Below, piece after piece: positions 43,440-55,179 of a stretch of 64,000 nt of DNA. The position numbers were made by a program, and so were the translations under genes. Origin of the DNA: Bursaphelenchus xylophilus (lineage: Eukaryota; Nematoda; Chromadorea; Rhabditida; Aphelenchoididae); the NCBI GenBank assembly GCA_904066235.2, contig CAJFCV020000003.1, forward strand, positions 11,718,001 to 11,782,000. The letters are read 5' to 3'. The notes under the pieces are model-generated. The model was not told the DNA's origin and did no database searches. It saw nothing but the letters and a program-made list of their open reading frames with translations. Numbering within the stretch: the stretch's first letter is position 1; every line of letters starts with the position of its first letter.

Positions 43440-45320
43440 TTTTTTGACAGTTCTGGCTCAAAGGCTCCCAAAACTTCTTCAGGGATTTATCTCTCCAAAT
43501 TTCTATTCCGAATCCATTTCGAGGCTTTGGCTGTTCACAAACTGACCCTCCCAATCGTATGGGCTTTCATCGGTGACCTCTGGACCCACACCTTGCAAAT
43601 ACCGACAAAGAGTCGTAATCCGGAGAGGATTCGTATGTCAGGGTGGACCCGAACGGACGTCGACCCGAAAAGTGGGGACACGAAAAAAAGAAATTGCGCG
43701 TGGCAATTTCTTTGTTGGCCATTGGAAAAAGGTTTATGCTGTGTTCGAAAAGCTCATGGTTGTTAAAATACGCGACCTTTGTTTTTTGCGCACCTTTCAC
43801 TTTCTCATCATAACGAGCCTTTGACCGGTCTTTAGAATATTTTCAGGGCCATTTGATCATATCTTTTAAAACATGCTTATAAACCGGCATAGCATGTAAA
43901 AAGCTTCTTACAAAACGACTTTATTATTTCCAATATCGCTGCTCCACTATCTCACAGCAATTTTTGGAACAATGACTTCTTGCCATTGAAAGTCCTCCAA
44001 TTTTCAGTTCCCTAACTCGCTGCTCACGTGTCATTTCATCCGTCATTTATTCCCGCGCACTCATTTCGCAACCGGCGCAATGCAAATACACCGAATTCAT
44101 AAGCACCGTCACATCAGATCGCACCTGATTCATCTCGACGCGATTACAAAAAAATGGAAATTCGGGCGAAATCCAGAAACGAACTCGGCGCGTCGCCACC
44201 GGTTGAGCGCCTCCCATTGTTTGCGAATGCCTGCGGCGGTTGTGCGGAAGAGATGGAAATCGAACTGGCAAATGGGTTCTTTTCGAGAATTTTGTTTTGC
44301 GAAATTTTGGTCGAATACGATGACGAGATTTTTGTGGCAGATTCGCTGGATTTTTGGCCATAAGGGCTTATTTTGGGTCAAAAATTACATAGAATAAAGA
44401 GGTTACAATGTCGTAAATTTGAGATTTGTGCTTTCTAAAGGTTCTATGAACTTTACAAGGAACTTTAATATAGCGGTCTGTCCGAAAATGCCGGAAAACG
44501 GCAATACTATCGGCAGATTCAATGAATTTTCGACCAAAAGGACCTATTTTGGGCATAATACTAGTCCGCTCGTAAAGTTGCTGGAGTGATTTCGCCGACA
44601 TGCCATATGAGAAAAAAGGTTTTTCCTTTCACTGTGCGATAAGCTTTTTTGAGCTGTTGCTAGCACCATGACCTTTCTTGCGCAGTGCATGTCGTCGAAA
44701 TCACTCCAGCGACTTTACAAACTAGCCAGTATTAGACTCAAAATACGCCTTTATGGTCGAAAATTCACCAAATCTGGCGACATGTTGCCGATTTTCGGGC
44801 ATTGTTGAACAGACCGCAACATTAAAGTGCCTTGTAAAGTTCACACAACGTTTAGAGAACCCAAATCTAAAATTTACGACACTTATTTAACCCTTTTTAT
44901 TCCTTTCCTTATAAAATCCCTTCCGAAAGCTTTTACTTTTCTCGCCCTTCGGCTTTTCCTGATTTGTGTCATCCCCGCCGATGGGTCAGAAGATCCCATA
45001 ATTTCTCGACGGATCTTCTTCGCTGTTTTTTTTTTCGCTGATCCACTGACCTGGTTATCTTGCGCGTTCTGACTTTCACCGCCCGCCCGAAAAAACGAGT
45101 GGATTTGATAGGGAAAAGTGTTTTCGGGGCGGGCACGGTTCGCGGATGGCGTGGGATTTGGGTTGAAGGCGGATAAAATACTCAGATCTCCTACCTGCGC
45201 TGGCATTTTTCGCCGCCTATGCGAGATTTTTTCGGTCTACGGGAGTTAGCCGTAATGCAATTACTGGGGGGATCTTCAAAGTGCAGGGTTTGAGGAATGT
45301 TGCGGGGTCGTTTTGTAAGG
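43440..45320. other. Gene-poor interval between array and lipocalin gene
   Basis: No gene I can defend. Overlapping frames of 70-105 residues at 44.05-44.40 kb run on both strands, have no splice support, and may be chance products of a GC-richer patch. Confidence 0.4.
44410..44882. repeat. ~470-bp imperfect palindrome
   Basis: The left arm starts near GTCGTAAATTTGAGATTTG and the right arm ends near CAAATCTAAAATTTACGAC. Arms also share CTTTACAAGG(A/C)ACTTTAAT and GGAGTGATTTCG / CGAAATCACTCC. The centre is near 44.64 kb. Probably a non-autonomous palindromic DNA element. Confidence 0.65.
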
Positions 45321-45324
45321 GGTA

Positions 45325-45455
45325 TTTGTCGGGAAAATAATGGGGATTGGTCGCAGAAAAATATCCCGCAACTCTTCAGACACAGATAGCCGTCGCAGTC
45401 GAGATGATTTCAAGGTGCGACGAATCCACATTATTTTCCCGACAGATCGATCTCC
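45325..45455. mobile_element. MITE family B copy (short)
   Basis: TTTGTCGGGAAAATAATGGGG on the left and CACATTATTTTCCCGACAGA on the right, about 130 bp apart, just upstream of the lipocalin-type gene. The outermost bases are diverged. Confidence 0.65.
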
Positions 45456-45569
45456 TATCGTTTTCGACTACCAAACCCACAAAACCCACCCTAATTTTTC
45501 GGCATAATTTGATATTAAAGCCGCGCAAATGTCATTGTGACCAAAAATTTACTGTCCTATGCTTCAGGT

Positions 45570-47576
45570 ATGTCAAGCCGCACCTGGCTTGCCCTCCTCC
45601 TTGTGGGGGTCACATTTTGTGACGCCACACTCAGCTTCCGATACAGACGTCAGGCCGAGCATCCAAAGTCGCAGTTCAATGGGCCCAGTTTTGACTCGTT
45701 CGGCACTGATCCATTAGCTCCAAAAGAGTCGTTGGAAAAAGTCTCAACCTTTGCCAACAATGTCATGGAACGGATGGGAATCAGCTGGGGTGGGGATGAG
45801 AGGGAAGTGAGGAGACGAGAGCCTCCACTTCCTTCGTCTCTGTATCAGTCCGACGATCTGAACTCGATTGTTGAGACGGCGGGACAAGACCGAGTGGATC
45901 TTCAAGGACTGACTTCTGGTCAAATCCCTGGCCTTGCGCCCATTCCAGTCCCCGGATTTCCCGGAGAAAGCGACAACCCAACCGTTCCCGGCGTCAACAC
46001 TATCCCCGGCCTACGGAATTTCAACTATTTGGTAAGTTATTGGCCTTCCTAACTAGTTAATCTAGCAAAACTCTTTACGCAAACAGAAAATCGAGCCTGT
46101 ACTTTTTACAACGACGTATTTTACCTTTCAGGTCGGTCAACTAATCCCTCAAATGATTCCCCCAACCAATACTTTGTTGGGATCTTCGATCAGTCGACTT
46201 TTGCCAAAGGACACCACCAAAAACTTGGCCAAGAACGTCTTCAGAGCGGTTCATCCAGCTGCTGAGAACGTCGATGTGGCTAGGATGATGGGACGTTGGT
46301 TCCAGGTCATCACTTCACCTCATGTGATCCGAGAAGCCTGCACCGTGTCACATTGTAAGTGGCGGTGATACAGTCTCGGACAGGATCATGTGGCAGAAAT
46401 CGCATCCAAATGCATCTTCGATCAATAAAACGCATCCTAGTGCTTCCTAGGATGCGTTTTATTGTTCCAAAGATGCATTTGGATGAGTTTTCTGCAACAT
46501 GATCGTGTCCGAGACTGTCAAAAAATGAAGTCTTAGGAGGTTATAGCCTTTGCAACCCTCCTTTTTCTTTGCAAATTTACCGAAAACTCGATAAAAAACT
46601 AATTTTCAGTTGGCGCTCTGACCAACAACACCTACAGTGCGACCTTCACCATCTTGAAGTTCTACAGGGAAGGAAATCCCAACGGCCCACCAAGATTCTC
46701 GCTTGGATATGGATTCAAGGCCGGAGACACTGGCCAATTCTTGCTTCACAGCAGCAACTCCCCCGATTCCGAGCCTTGTAAGTCATTTTTATAACCAAAC
46801 CCGGGATTTTCACCTTGTTTTAGCTCTATTTTTTCATTATTCTTATATTTTTTGGCTCTCAAACCACTTAAAAATCAATTGAAAGGCCTCGAATTCTAAT
46901 TTTACTTCTTTTCAGTCTGGGTGATCAAGCTCGGACCACTCAACGAATACAAGCAATACGACTACGCGGTGGTCTCGAACTGGGTCCGTTTCCCAGTCTT
47001 CGTCATTGCGCGTGATCCAGAGCGCTTCCAGAGGGATCACATGAAGCCCGTTCTTCAATTCCTTGAAGACAACAGTGAGTTTTGTCAACATTTTTTTCAA
47101 ATTTCAAGCTATCTAAACTCCCGAATCTAACAAGGAAAGTGCTTCTATGGGGTATGGAGTTACAGGTCAAGACATATATCAAAAAATTCGCAAAACTTTT
47201 CTGTTTCATAATATGCAAAAGTTAGCTGCCTAATTTTGGTTTGTAAGGGTGAAAAAATCTTCAGAACTTTTCTCGCAACACAACATATATGAGAAAAGTT
47301 CCGAGGATTTTTTCACCCTCACAAACCAAAATTAGGCAGCTAATTTTCACATATTCTGAATCAGAAAAAAATTTGCGACTTTTTGATATACGTCTCGGCC
47401 TGTAACTCCATCCCCATAGAAGTATCTTCCTTATAAAACAATATCAGAGTCCTCTAACCTACAAAATTTTCTTTCCAGACTACATCAACGTAATGACCAA
47501 GGCCTTCAACATGATCTCGCCGGTGGATTACAGCCAATGCCAGTACACGCCCACCTTCTCAGGGGCCGGAAAATAA
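45570..47576 (+). CDS. Lipocalin-related secreted protein (LPR-like)
   Basis: Five exons: 45570-46031, 46132-46354, 46610-46777, 46916-47074, 47479-47576. All introns are GT-AG, phases agree, and the product is 369 residues. The chosen ATG follows a TTCAG acceptor-like site (a possible trans-splice site) and begins a signal peptide (MSSRTWLALLLVGVTFCDA); an in-frame ATG 33 bp upstream is less likely. Residues ~20-150 are a Pro-rich pro-region with basic sites (FRYRRQ, REVRRRE). The C-terminal ~190 residues look lipocalin-like: MGRWFQVI matches the G-x-W motif, then a strand pattern through FWVIKLGP and YDYAVVSNW, and a late Cys (YSQCQY) that could pair with EACTV. It resembles nematode lipocalin-related (LPR) proteins, which in C. 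elegans act in apical matrix and lipid transport; the exact orthologue is not assigned. AATAAA is at 47708-47713. Confidence 0.8.
46371..46517. mobile_element. Hairpin MITE in intron 2 of the lipocalin gene
   Basis: 147 bp forming an almost complete palindrome: CAGTCTCGGACA at the left and TGTCCGAGACTG at the right, with arms meeting near AAACGCATCCTAG. TA precedes it; the right flank is TC, so the target copy may be mutated. It is different in sequence from families A and B. Confidence 0.75.
47132..47432. mobile_element. Hairpin MITE filling intron 4 of the lipocalin gene
   Basis: About 300 bp. The ends AAGGAAAGTGCTTCTATGGGG and its near complement close to TTCCTTA are inverted. Inner arms share TTAGCTGCCTAATTTTGG and its complement CCAAAATTAGGCAGCTAA. 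It occupies most of the intron and leaves the splice sites intact. Confidence 0.75.
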
Positions 47577-47849
47577 GAGGAAAAAAACAGTCCAAAAATC
47601 GAATCAAAGTCAATAATAATATCTAGCAACACATTCCACGAACTCTCGATTTCATTTTCCAAAGCTAGCAATCATGTAAAAATCTTATGAAGTCTTCAGT
47701 ATGACGTAATAAACGTATAAATAAGGATCAATCATCACTTTTATTTACATATATTCTCGAATTTTATTAAATTCAGGACTAAAACTTCAAAAAATAATAA
47801 TTAATATGTAAAGCTTTAAAATAAAAGACAAAATCACGGGGTTTCCTGG

Positions 47850-50800
47850 CTAACTGACGGCGCGAGAGGGGGGTGGGCGGGGTTTGAGGTAGGAGTGGTT
47901 GGCAATCATCCTCACATCCGGCCTGAGATCCTTTTCGTATCGGAGACATGAGCGGATAAACTCCTGCGCTCCGGCGCTGATTTTGGGGCTTGGGGGGAAC
48001 CTGACATCGCGTGCGTTCAGGATGACTCTTTCGTTGAGAAGCTGTTGTTGAGATTGATCGTGGCCAAAGGGTCGTTGGCCATACAAACATTGGAAAAAGA
48101 TGATCCCAACCGACCAAACATCAACTTTATTAGAGATTCGGGGCGCCGTATGGCCAAATCGTTGAAAGGTTTCGGGTGGAAGATACCTGAAATTTCACGA
48201 TTCATCACTCTAGATAAATATCATGCCAAAAATCACTAAATTTTTTAAAGAATCAAAAATTTTTATATTATCCATGATAAAAAAGACAGCTAAAAATCTT
48301 ATATATTCTTCAAATTTCAGCAAGAATCTCCTATAACTTTAATGTAAAGCTCCTTTCCCTTCAAATCAACCTCATTTTCATACGAATCTTTCAACTTTTT
48401 ATATTATCCATGACCCTGCAAAAATAAAAATTTCAAAAACCAAAAACTCACCAGTAAGTTCCTGCTCCTTGAGACGTTAGTTCAATACTATCACCATCAT
48501 CCGAACTATCGACCATTTTTGACAGTCCAAAGTCGGTAATTTTCACGGCGCCCGAAGCCGTTCCATCTTCCAGGAGAATGTTCGCTGGCTTCAAATCGTA
48601 ATGTATTATCGGGGGATCATGTGAGGCCAAGTACCTGAGAGCACTCACCACCTGAAACGAGCATTCCAATAAATTTTGAATCAAAAATTCATCTAGAAAA
48701 ACCGATATTAACCTACCTGCATTATAATACACCGGGCCTCTTTTTCCGGGATTTGTTTGTTTTGTTTCAGGTAGACATCCAGATCATTTCCTCCACAATA
48801 CTCGAGGACCGTGCAGAACGTGTGGTTGTCAATATGAAAGACGTCAAAAAGTTGGACTATTCGGGGGTGGTGCAATGAAATGTGTATGTTCTTCTCTCGC
48901 ATCGCATGCTTCACATAATTTGCCTTCTTCTCTTCCTTCCATTCCTTGCAAACCTGATGGATTTTGACGGCCACATATCGGTTATCATCCAGGTCGTAAG
49001 CCTGCCAAACTTCACTAAAAATAAGTGTTATTTCGGGGGAGATTTCATTAGTCATCATGGATAATATAAAATAATATAAAATTAACTAATTATAAACCTA
49101 ACCTCTGCATGAAATTCGTTCCCACAGCTCACAACTGCTCTAAAATACATATTCCTTGCAATAAAATACATCCATCACCCATAGCCTTCAAGAAAAATAA
49201 CATTTTATATTATACTAGGTAAGCTACAATGACGGACCTGATCCAGTGGCAAAAAACGTACCATTTTACATCCGGGAAGTATCAAAAAATGTGGCAAAAT
49301 GTCTCCCTCTCCAAGTGAAAAAACTCCGTTTTGAATTGCCCTCGCAAAAAAGAGAGGAGGCACTTTTAAAATCGGAGTTTTTTTCACTTGGACAGGGATG
49401 CATTTTGCCACACTTTTTGCTACTTTCCGGATGCAAAATGCTACGTTTTTAGCCACTGGATCAGGTCCGTCACCGTAGCTTACCTAGTATAATATAAAAT
49501 GTTATTTTTCTTGAAGGCTATGGGTGACGGATGCATTTTATTGCAAGGAATGTGTATTTTAGAACAGTTATGAGCTGTGGGAACGAATTTCATCCAGAGA
49601 TTAGCTTTATAATTAGGTAATTTTATATTATTTTATACCATGACTACTTGATTTTATATTACAAAATCAAACCAGCTCACCTAAACCCTCCCTTGCCCAA
49701 CAATGTGAGCAGCAGATACTTCTCCGAGAAGCACATATAGTTCTTGTAATTGCTCTGGTCCTCGTACTGGATCCGTTTGTACTCTCGAATGTGTAAATTC
49801 CTCTCCCTTTCCAACATTTCCCTCTCCAAAATCAGGTCGGCTTCTTCTTTTTTGACCGCATCCCTTCGTATCCTCACAATTTCCTCCTGTTCATACAGTT
49901 CTTGCGCAATTGCATCTGATGGATCGTCCGGCCGCGCGAAATTTTCATCGTTTTGGTCTGCAGCTGGGTCCACGGATCTGGAAATGACAAAGATTAGGAG
50001 AAAATTCAACATTTTTGAGGGGTTTCTATCACAATTTTTTGATATTATTCATGACAAAAAAAAAAAAATAAAAAATCTAAAAATTCAAGCCATAAACCGC
50101 AAAATCCTTACTTCCTTGTCCTCCTCACGGCTTTTCTCTTCTTCAACTGTTCCAATTGAGAATTTACCAAGTCCCTTTCTTCACCCAAGTCAACCATTTT
50201 CTTTAGATTCTCTTCGAACGCGGTTCCGCTTTTCCATTTGTCCTCGAATTTCTCGCCATTCCGGGCCAAATAGAACGAGCCCAGCCGGAGCATGTTCTTC
50301 TGGGTTTGCAATCGAGCCTCAGCCCGCTCCTTTCTCGCCTTGTCAATGAGCATTTCCCTCATCTTTATCTTGTATTCACCTCTCTTCAGCTTGTGCTCCA
50401 AATTCTCTCTGATCAGGCTGTCCTTCTCCTTCCGAAGACACGCACAATCTTGTTCCAGTTCAGTGACACGGCGTTCCAAGTACGGTACGTTCAACTGAAT
50501 CACCGATTGGCCTCTGGGAGTTGAAGTTGTTGAGCTTGCTGCTTTCATAGTTGAACTACTCGTATTTGCTGCCTTCGCAGACGTGCCAGTCTCCGGGTTG
50601 CAAGGGGAAGTGGGGTTAGGTGTGTTTGAGCCATTAGATGGGTTTGAATCCGAGAGCTGCATTTTTGGGAAAATATTTACCTAAAACAAGGTAAATCTAT
50701 TCATGAACTGGCAAAATCTTGTAGTCTTTGTCAAAGAATTAAAGAGACAGGAAGATTCTTCCTTGCAGTTGATATAAAACCCCTAAAATCAAAAGATAAT

Positions 50801-51383
50801 ACCAAAATCTTACACTATTTGAGCTGTCGCTGGAGTCAGCAGCATTTCGAACGGACTGGAGCCACATCTCAATGGATTCTTGCTGAAAAAGGCCAAAATA
50901 AATTGTAGAATACACTTTACTTCATAATCTTGCTACCCCATCAACAAGCAACCTTTCTTTCCTAAATTTCGAAGGGAAAATCGTAAAACATTCACGTACC
51001 TTTGAAGTATACTTCGGAACCGTCGATTTCTGCGTTGGCTCCGCTAATTTCCGTTTCTTCGCCGGGGTCGCAATTTCCACCGGCGCTCCAGGCCTCATCC
51101 TTTCACTCATCGGCGATTTGATCACCAATCCTTTCAGTTCCAACTGTCTTGCAAGGGATTCCGGCTCCATGCTCGCATCCAGCGATTTGGTGTCCGCAAC
51201 GTCGCCGAAACTCGGCTCCAAGTTCGAATTATTGTCCATGTTGGCGAGTGCCGCTCGTTTGTTCGGCGAATCCTTCGCGGAGTCGGCAACAAACGCATCC
51301 ACACTATCTACAATATCGTCCATCACCTCGTCGGATTCGAGCCGAATGTCTTGGACGGGCGTCTTGCCGGAATCCTGCTCCAT
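47850..51383 (-). CDS. tlk-1: Tousled-like serine/threonine kinase
   Basis: Seven exons on the minus strand: 51383-51000, 50882-50814, 50680-50112, 49977-49681, 49014-48717, 48651-48452, 48186-47850. Phases agree and the product is 717 residues; the 5' edge of exon 3 could instead follow ATGCAG. Tousled-like kinases are nuclear kinases that act on the histone chaperone ASF1 in chromatin assembly. Visible: acidic/Ser N-terminus with a KKRK basic patch (~109-112), coiled-coil segments from ~200 to ~425 (family dimerisation region), then the kinase domain from ~428. Landmarks are GKGGFSEVW, VAVK with Lys457, HYDLKPAN with Asp558, DFGLSK with Asp578, and GTYWYLPPE. The order and length match the family. 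A TTTTAG acceptor lies just before ATG, so trans-splicing is possible. Intron 4 holds a nested hairpin element. Confidence 0.92.
49048..49650. repeat. ~600-bp palindrome in TLK intron 4 with a MITE at its centre
   Basis: The outer arms (about 49048-49226 and 49476-49650) are reverse complements. They share CTAGGTAAGC next to the centre, CCCATAGCCTTCAAG, and ATAAAATAATATAAAATTA near the outside. The arms meet at TA, and that TA is where the family A element sits. The intron is little more than this structure. Confidence 0.8.
49227..49475. mobile_element. TA-flanked palindromic MITE, family A, copy 3
   Basis: 249 bp between TA at 49225-49226 and 49476-49477. The left end is CAATGACGGACCTGATCC and the right end GGATCAGGTCCGTCACCG. 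It has the usual GTGGCAAAAAACGTACCATTT inner arm. Confidence 0.85.
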
Positions 51384-52012
51384 CGTCGGCTAAAACCGAT
51401 AAAGTAAGTAAATCAGAGGTTCAAAACAGCTATAACGCTATAAGAAGGGCTGATTTACAACAAGAAAAACTGTCTAAAATCAAAAAGGCGACAAAAATTG
51501 TCTAAAATAATATAAAATTTTGGAAAATTCCGCCCAGACACTGGCAAATTGAGGCAAAATGACAAAAAAAACCGCCGATAGCTTCCAGAAAAGTACATTT
51601 TGTCACCGCACGTTCAAACAATAATTTTACCGCCGGCGGGAGAAATTCCAACGTTCCCGCAGCCTGCAAGTCGGCGCGAGCTGCGCCCGACATGGTTTTT
51701 AGCTCGAGAGTTGGTGAGCGAGAACTTTTCATAATGATGGATAATGTGGTCAGTTGCACTTGTCCCGACCTTTTTTAGAGATCAATTCATTTTTTCAGAA
51801 TTGTTGTCGGATTTAAAATTGAGTTGACCTTATTTTAGGCCAGGTTTATCGGATTTTTTGTTGTTTTCCTCGATTTTGGGCAACAAAAACGTTGTGTGAA
51901 ATTAAACTGAACTAATTTCTGATGGTTAAATTTTGTATGGTGCCTAGTTTTTAGTCTACGTGCTAATTGTTGATTCTTTTCACTGTCACATACCTAAAAT
52001 AATGTTTTCAGG

Positions 52013-53182
52013 ATGAGCTTATACGCAAATGACGTCAATTTTGGCCAAGTAGCAGATGAGCTGCTCGCAGATGTCAGAAGGCATGTGAATCAGCTGCACG
52101 AACGTTTGGGAGAGGCCGATGAGCTTCTCAGTCAGTCTCACGCGGTCAGCGAGAAGATCGAGGTGATGAAGGTGGTAGGTTCATTCTCTTCTATTTTGTT
52201 TTCGATTTTTAGATAACGTGTCCTATACTGATCGTCTCTTCTTTTAGTACAACAACGAGACAAGCGCTTTCAATTCATGTTTTCGCAATAAAGATCGAGG
52301 AGATTTGGTTCGGTCTCTACAGCATGAAAATCGTGAGATTTTAAACCTGCAAGAGGAAAATAGACAGCTAAAACAAACACTTGAGGATGTACAACACGGA
52401 ATGACTCTTCTTATGGAGAAGCATCGGAAGGTCATTCGAGATATGAGCCGTTCTGACGATCTTGTGCAAATTGTCAGAGATCACTACATTAATGTAAGCT
52501 GGAGCAATTTTGAGTGACGGATCAGTGTAGTTTTGTTGTAGCAGATCGTAAATTCAGTTATCTGGTATTTACATTCATTTATCACGGGGTTTTATGACTA
52601 AATTCGTTGTGATTTTAAAAATTAGATTAGATGTCATGATTAATATAATTTTTGCAGAATAACAGTGAGAAGAAATATGAACGTCGTTTCTATGAGTTTG
52701 CAGACCTCACTTCGGGTATTTTGAAGAAGCTGGAAGAACAGCATGTCAAGGATGTTGAGGTGGGTATCATTTTTAATATTTTTTTTCTTGGTTTAGGTGA
52801 TCAATAAAAGATAAGTCAAAATCAGCTCCAAAAATCTTCATCAGCCTATAAAAACATTATTTTCAGAAGATGTCGGAGATTTGTGCCGAAAACAAATACC
52901 TCAGGGCGTGTTTGGCGGCCCGCGGCGCTCTTGTTCCCGGCGTGAACGCCAAACAAGACGGCACCCCGTTGGAACTGAAAGGTATTATCCCGATTGTAAT
53001 GATTTTTGATTTCAACTTTAGCTGAAGCCTCCCGACATCCATACCGACCAATCACGAAACGATTAGACGATCAGTCCAAAGGAAATAATGGTGAGGAAGA
53101 GTCGAATGGCGAGGACGACCATCGAGGAGCCCGAAGGAAGAGCTCCTCCGAAAACGGAAACATGCGAAGCGCCAACCTGTAA
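52013..53182 (+). CDS. SIKE1/FGFR1OP2-family coiled-coil protein
   Basis: Five exons: 52013-52174, 52248-52493, 52658-52759, 52867-52981, 53022-53182. Phases agree and the product is 261 residues. An AG acceptor directly precedes ATG (52010-52011), typical of a trans-spliced start. It is mostly coiled coil. The segment LQHENREILNLQEENRQL and the following QHGMTLLMEKHRK match the conserved core of vertebrate FGFR1OP2/SIKE1, and AENKYLRACLAARG matches the family's C-terminal E-N-K-x-L-R motif. Family members bind striatin within the STRIPAK phosphatase-kinase complex. The C-terminal ~50 residues are acidic then basic and probably disordered. AATAAA is at 53407-53412. It is convergent with the SMIM4-like gene. 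Confidence 0.78.
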
Positions 53183-53600
53183 AGCCCGGTGAAAATGAAC
53201 AGCCAGAACAAATTCCACTTGAGATCTCACTCTTCGAAATTCCACGGAATTGATGTAAATACCTAATGGTTTGGAGATTATTGTAATTCTAGAGGTGTCA
53301 TTATGAATACAAGTGCATGTTATAAGAATTAAATTGTTTTTACGGCGAAACTCTGGCGAGTTTCGTCGGCCTAACGTTTAATTTATCATGTGGTATATAA
53401 ATAAGTAATAAATATTAGAAAAAACCCTGATTTTATATTGAAATCGTACGATTCTAGGAAATTGAGATAGTTTTTGATTGAAAATCAAGTTTTCAACTTT
53501 ATGAAAAATAAAAAATGACATTTTTTCTCCAAAAATATTTATTTTCGGTCCAAGTACAACAAGGAATAAAACGAAAAAAACCTAACAAGTTTTAGCTGGC

Positions 53601-53861
53601 CTACTCCGCCCCATCGTTCACTTTGATCCCTTTGGACTGGGCGAACTCAATAAGCGTCAATTCCGTCGCCCTCAGCTCATTCTCATACTTCTCCAGTTCT
53701 CGGTGCAGATTGTTCTTTTTGAAGACCTTGTAGTAGGAGATGCCTTTGGGTGCGAAGTAGATTTTGAACAGCTCGAAGCCGGCGCCAGCGGAGATACCGA
53801 AGAGAAAGAGTCGAGGAAAGGTTCGCCCGACCTCGGAGAAGACTTTCGCTGCGACATTCAT
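53601..53861 (-). CDS. SMIM4/UQCC5-like small mitochondrial membrane protein
   Basis: 86 residues. The start is chosen at an ATG just after the acceptor-like TCTCCAG; upstream in-frame sequence reads through an apparent pyrimidine tract and is likely intron or outron. One membrane helix is at ~17-36 (RLFLFGISAGAGFELFKIYF), then ISYYKVFKKNNLHRELEKYE. The pattern G-x-x-F/M-E-x-x-x-I followed by S/T-Y/F-Y-x-V-F/Y-K/R-K/R matches vertebrate SMIM4 (UQCC5), an inner-membrane factor for complex III assembly. The family match is from memory, on a short protein. Confidence 0.6.
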   Translation of the reverse strand: MNVAAKVFSEVGRTFPRLFLFGISAGAGFELFKIYFAPKGISYYKVFKKNNLHRELEKYENELRATELTLIEFAQSKGIKVNDGAE

Positions 53862-54174
53862 GTCGCTGGAGACTTGGAGTTGTTGAAGAGGAAAAGAGGC
53901 GCAAAACGAGTGGGATGGAATAAAAATGGACGATGAATAGGATGAAGATCCAAATATTTTATTGTAAATGACCTGCTGAAAGTGAAATAATGGCAATTTG
54001 GAGGAAAATGGAATAAAAATGAATCCTCCGTCACGGATAATATAAATTGGATTTAAAAAGTTGGTTTTTATCTACGAAATGTATGCCAGAACAGCAATCA
54101 GAGAAAAATATAGCTTTAAAACCTCGGATTTTACCTAAAAGCCAAATAAAAGCAAAGAAAATGAACTTACTATA

Positions 54175-54509
54175 CTAATGCTTCGCCCGCACGTCGAACC
54201 CGGCTAGATCTGCCTCGATTAGCTCTCGTTCCAACAACTGCTGCTCCTCTTGCTTCACCGGCCTCACGTACCAATAATAGATCACTCCGTTTACCAAACA
54301 AAACGATGTGCTGAACAAAATAAACCCGACGATTCCTCTAACAGTATCTAAAACAATATTGGTCAGAAATCCGAGACGAAAACAGCAAACTGAATAAATT
54401 TCAACTCACATCGATGTAGTCGGTCAAGTCTGCGATTAGTGAAGATTCGGCGGTAAAGCGGACGGCGATCTGGTCGTGGCGTGGCAAATTTCGCAAGTGA
54501 GAAGAACAT
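54175..54509 (-). CDS. Small single-pass membrane protein, probably mitochondrial
   Basis: Two exons, 54509-54410 and 54347-54175, with a 62-bp GT-AG intron (phase 1); the product is 90 residues. The N-terminus is Arg-rich and lacks acidic residues until about position 13 (MFFSLAKFATPRPDRRPLYR), compatible with a mitochondrial presequence. One helix at ~38-56 (VGFILFSTSFCLVNGVIYYWYV region) is followed by a charged tail with EEQQLLERELIEADLAGFDV. It lies 313 bp upstream of the SMIM4-like gene on the same strand, so the two may be co-transcribed. I do not recognise the family. It was assembled here by eye because no single frame spans it. Confidence 0.6.
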
Positions 54510-54734
54510 CAAGCTTCTAAAATTCGGAGATCAGCATGAACCAGCCTACAATGGGGGAAATGACTGGAGAAAAATGTTTCGTACAGAGAGCACGACCAAC
54601 ACACCACGGACTAAACGGACAAAACATCTAAAAATTGGCAAAAACGACCTTATTTTAGGTCCAAAGTCCGAGTGCAAAATAAATTTTGATGTTGCAAACA
54701 AAATTGAGGTAAAATTCCTCTCAAACAAGTAATT

Positions 54735-55004
54735 ATGGAACGAAAAAGGTCAGAAGCATGTTCAGGAATGGTCGAAAAAGTTGTCCGTGACTTTTTTCCC
54801 AAAAATTCTCGATCCGAACAGAATGCCAAAGAATTTTTGGCAGCCGCCAAATCCGCGGGAAATTCGAAAACACAAATTTCCCAAATTTTTCTTTTCGCGA
54901 AAATTTTTGATTTTATCAGTTTTTTCTCGGTTGGCGAAGATAAAGTGGTGGGTGTGCGTTGTAAACCTACTGTATTCGAGTGCGTTTACCGGTTTATATT
55001 GTAA
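54735..55004 (+). CDS. Possible first exon or small gene, unresolved
   Basis: An open frame whose first ~40 residues look protein-like (MVEKVVRDFFPKNSRS then EQNAKEFLAAAKSA) before it becomes AT-rich and unconvincing. It lies head to head with the small membrane-protein gene 226 bp away. The segment faintly recalls the first helix of histone-fold proteins of the Dr1/POLE3 type, but the rest of that fold is not visible. Splice donors could not be fixed. Confidence 0.25.
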   Translation: MERKRSEACSGMVEKVVRDFFPKNSRSEQNAKEFLAAAKSAGNSKTQISQIFLFAKIFDFISFFSVGEDKVVGVRCKPTVFECVYRFIL

Positions 55005-55179
55005 TTTAGTCGGTTTTCTTTCTTTTACATCCGAATTTTCGCGTTTTTCTTCGATTTTTGCCCTATTTTCGTATTTTATTCGGCTCGTTTGGGGGTTATT
55101 CATCGAAATCTTTGATTCTATTTGTTTAGAATTAAATTTGGCTTCGATTAGAGGTTGTTTCATAATGTTTTGAACCTAA

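Noticed and set aside
54735..54860. Histone-fold (Dr1/POLE3-like) protein
   Set aside because: Only a short helix-like stretch fits; the remaining helices of the fold are not found in any frame nearby, so the family name is not used.
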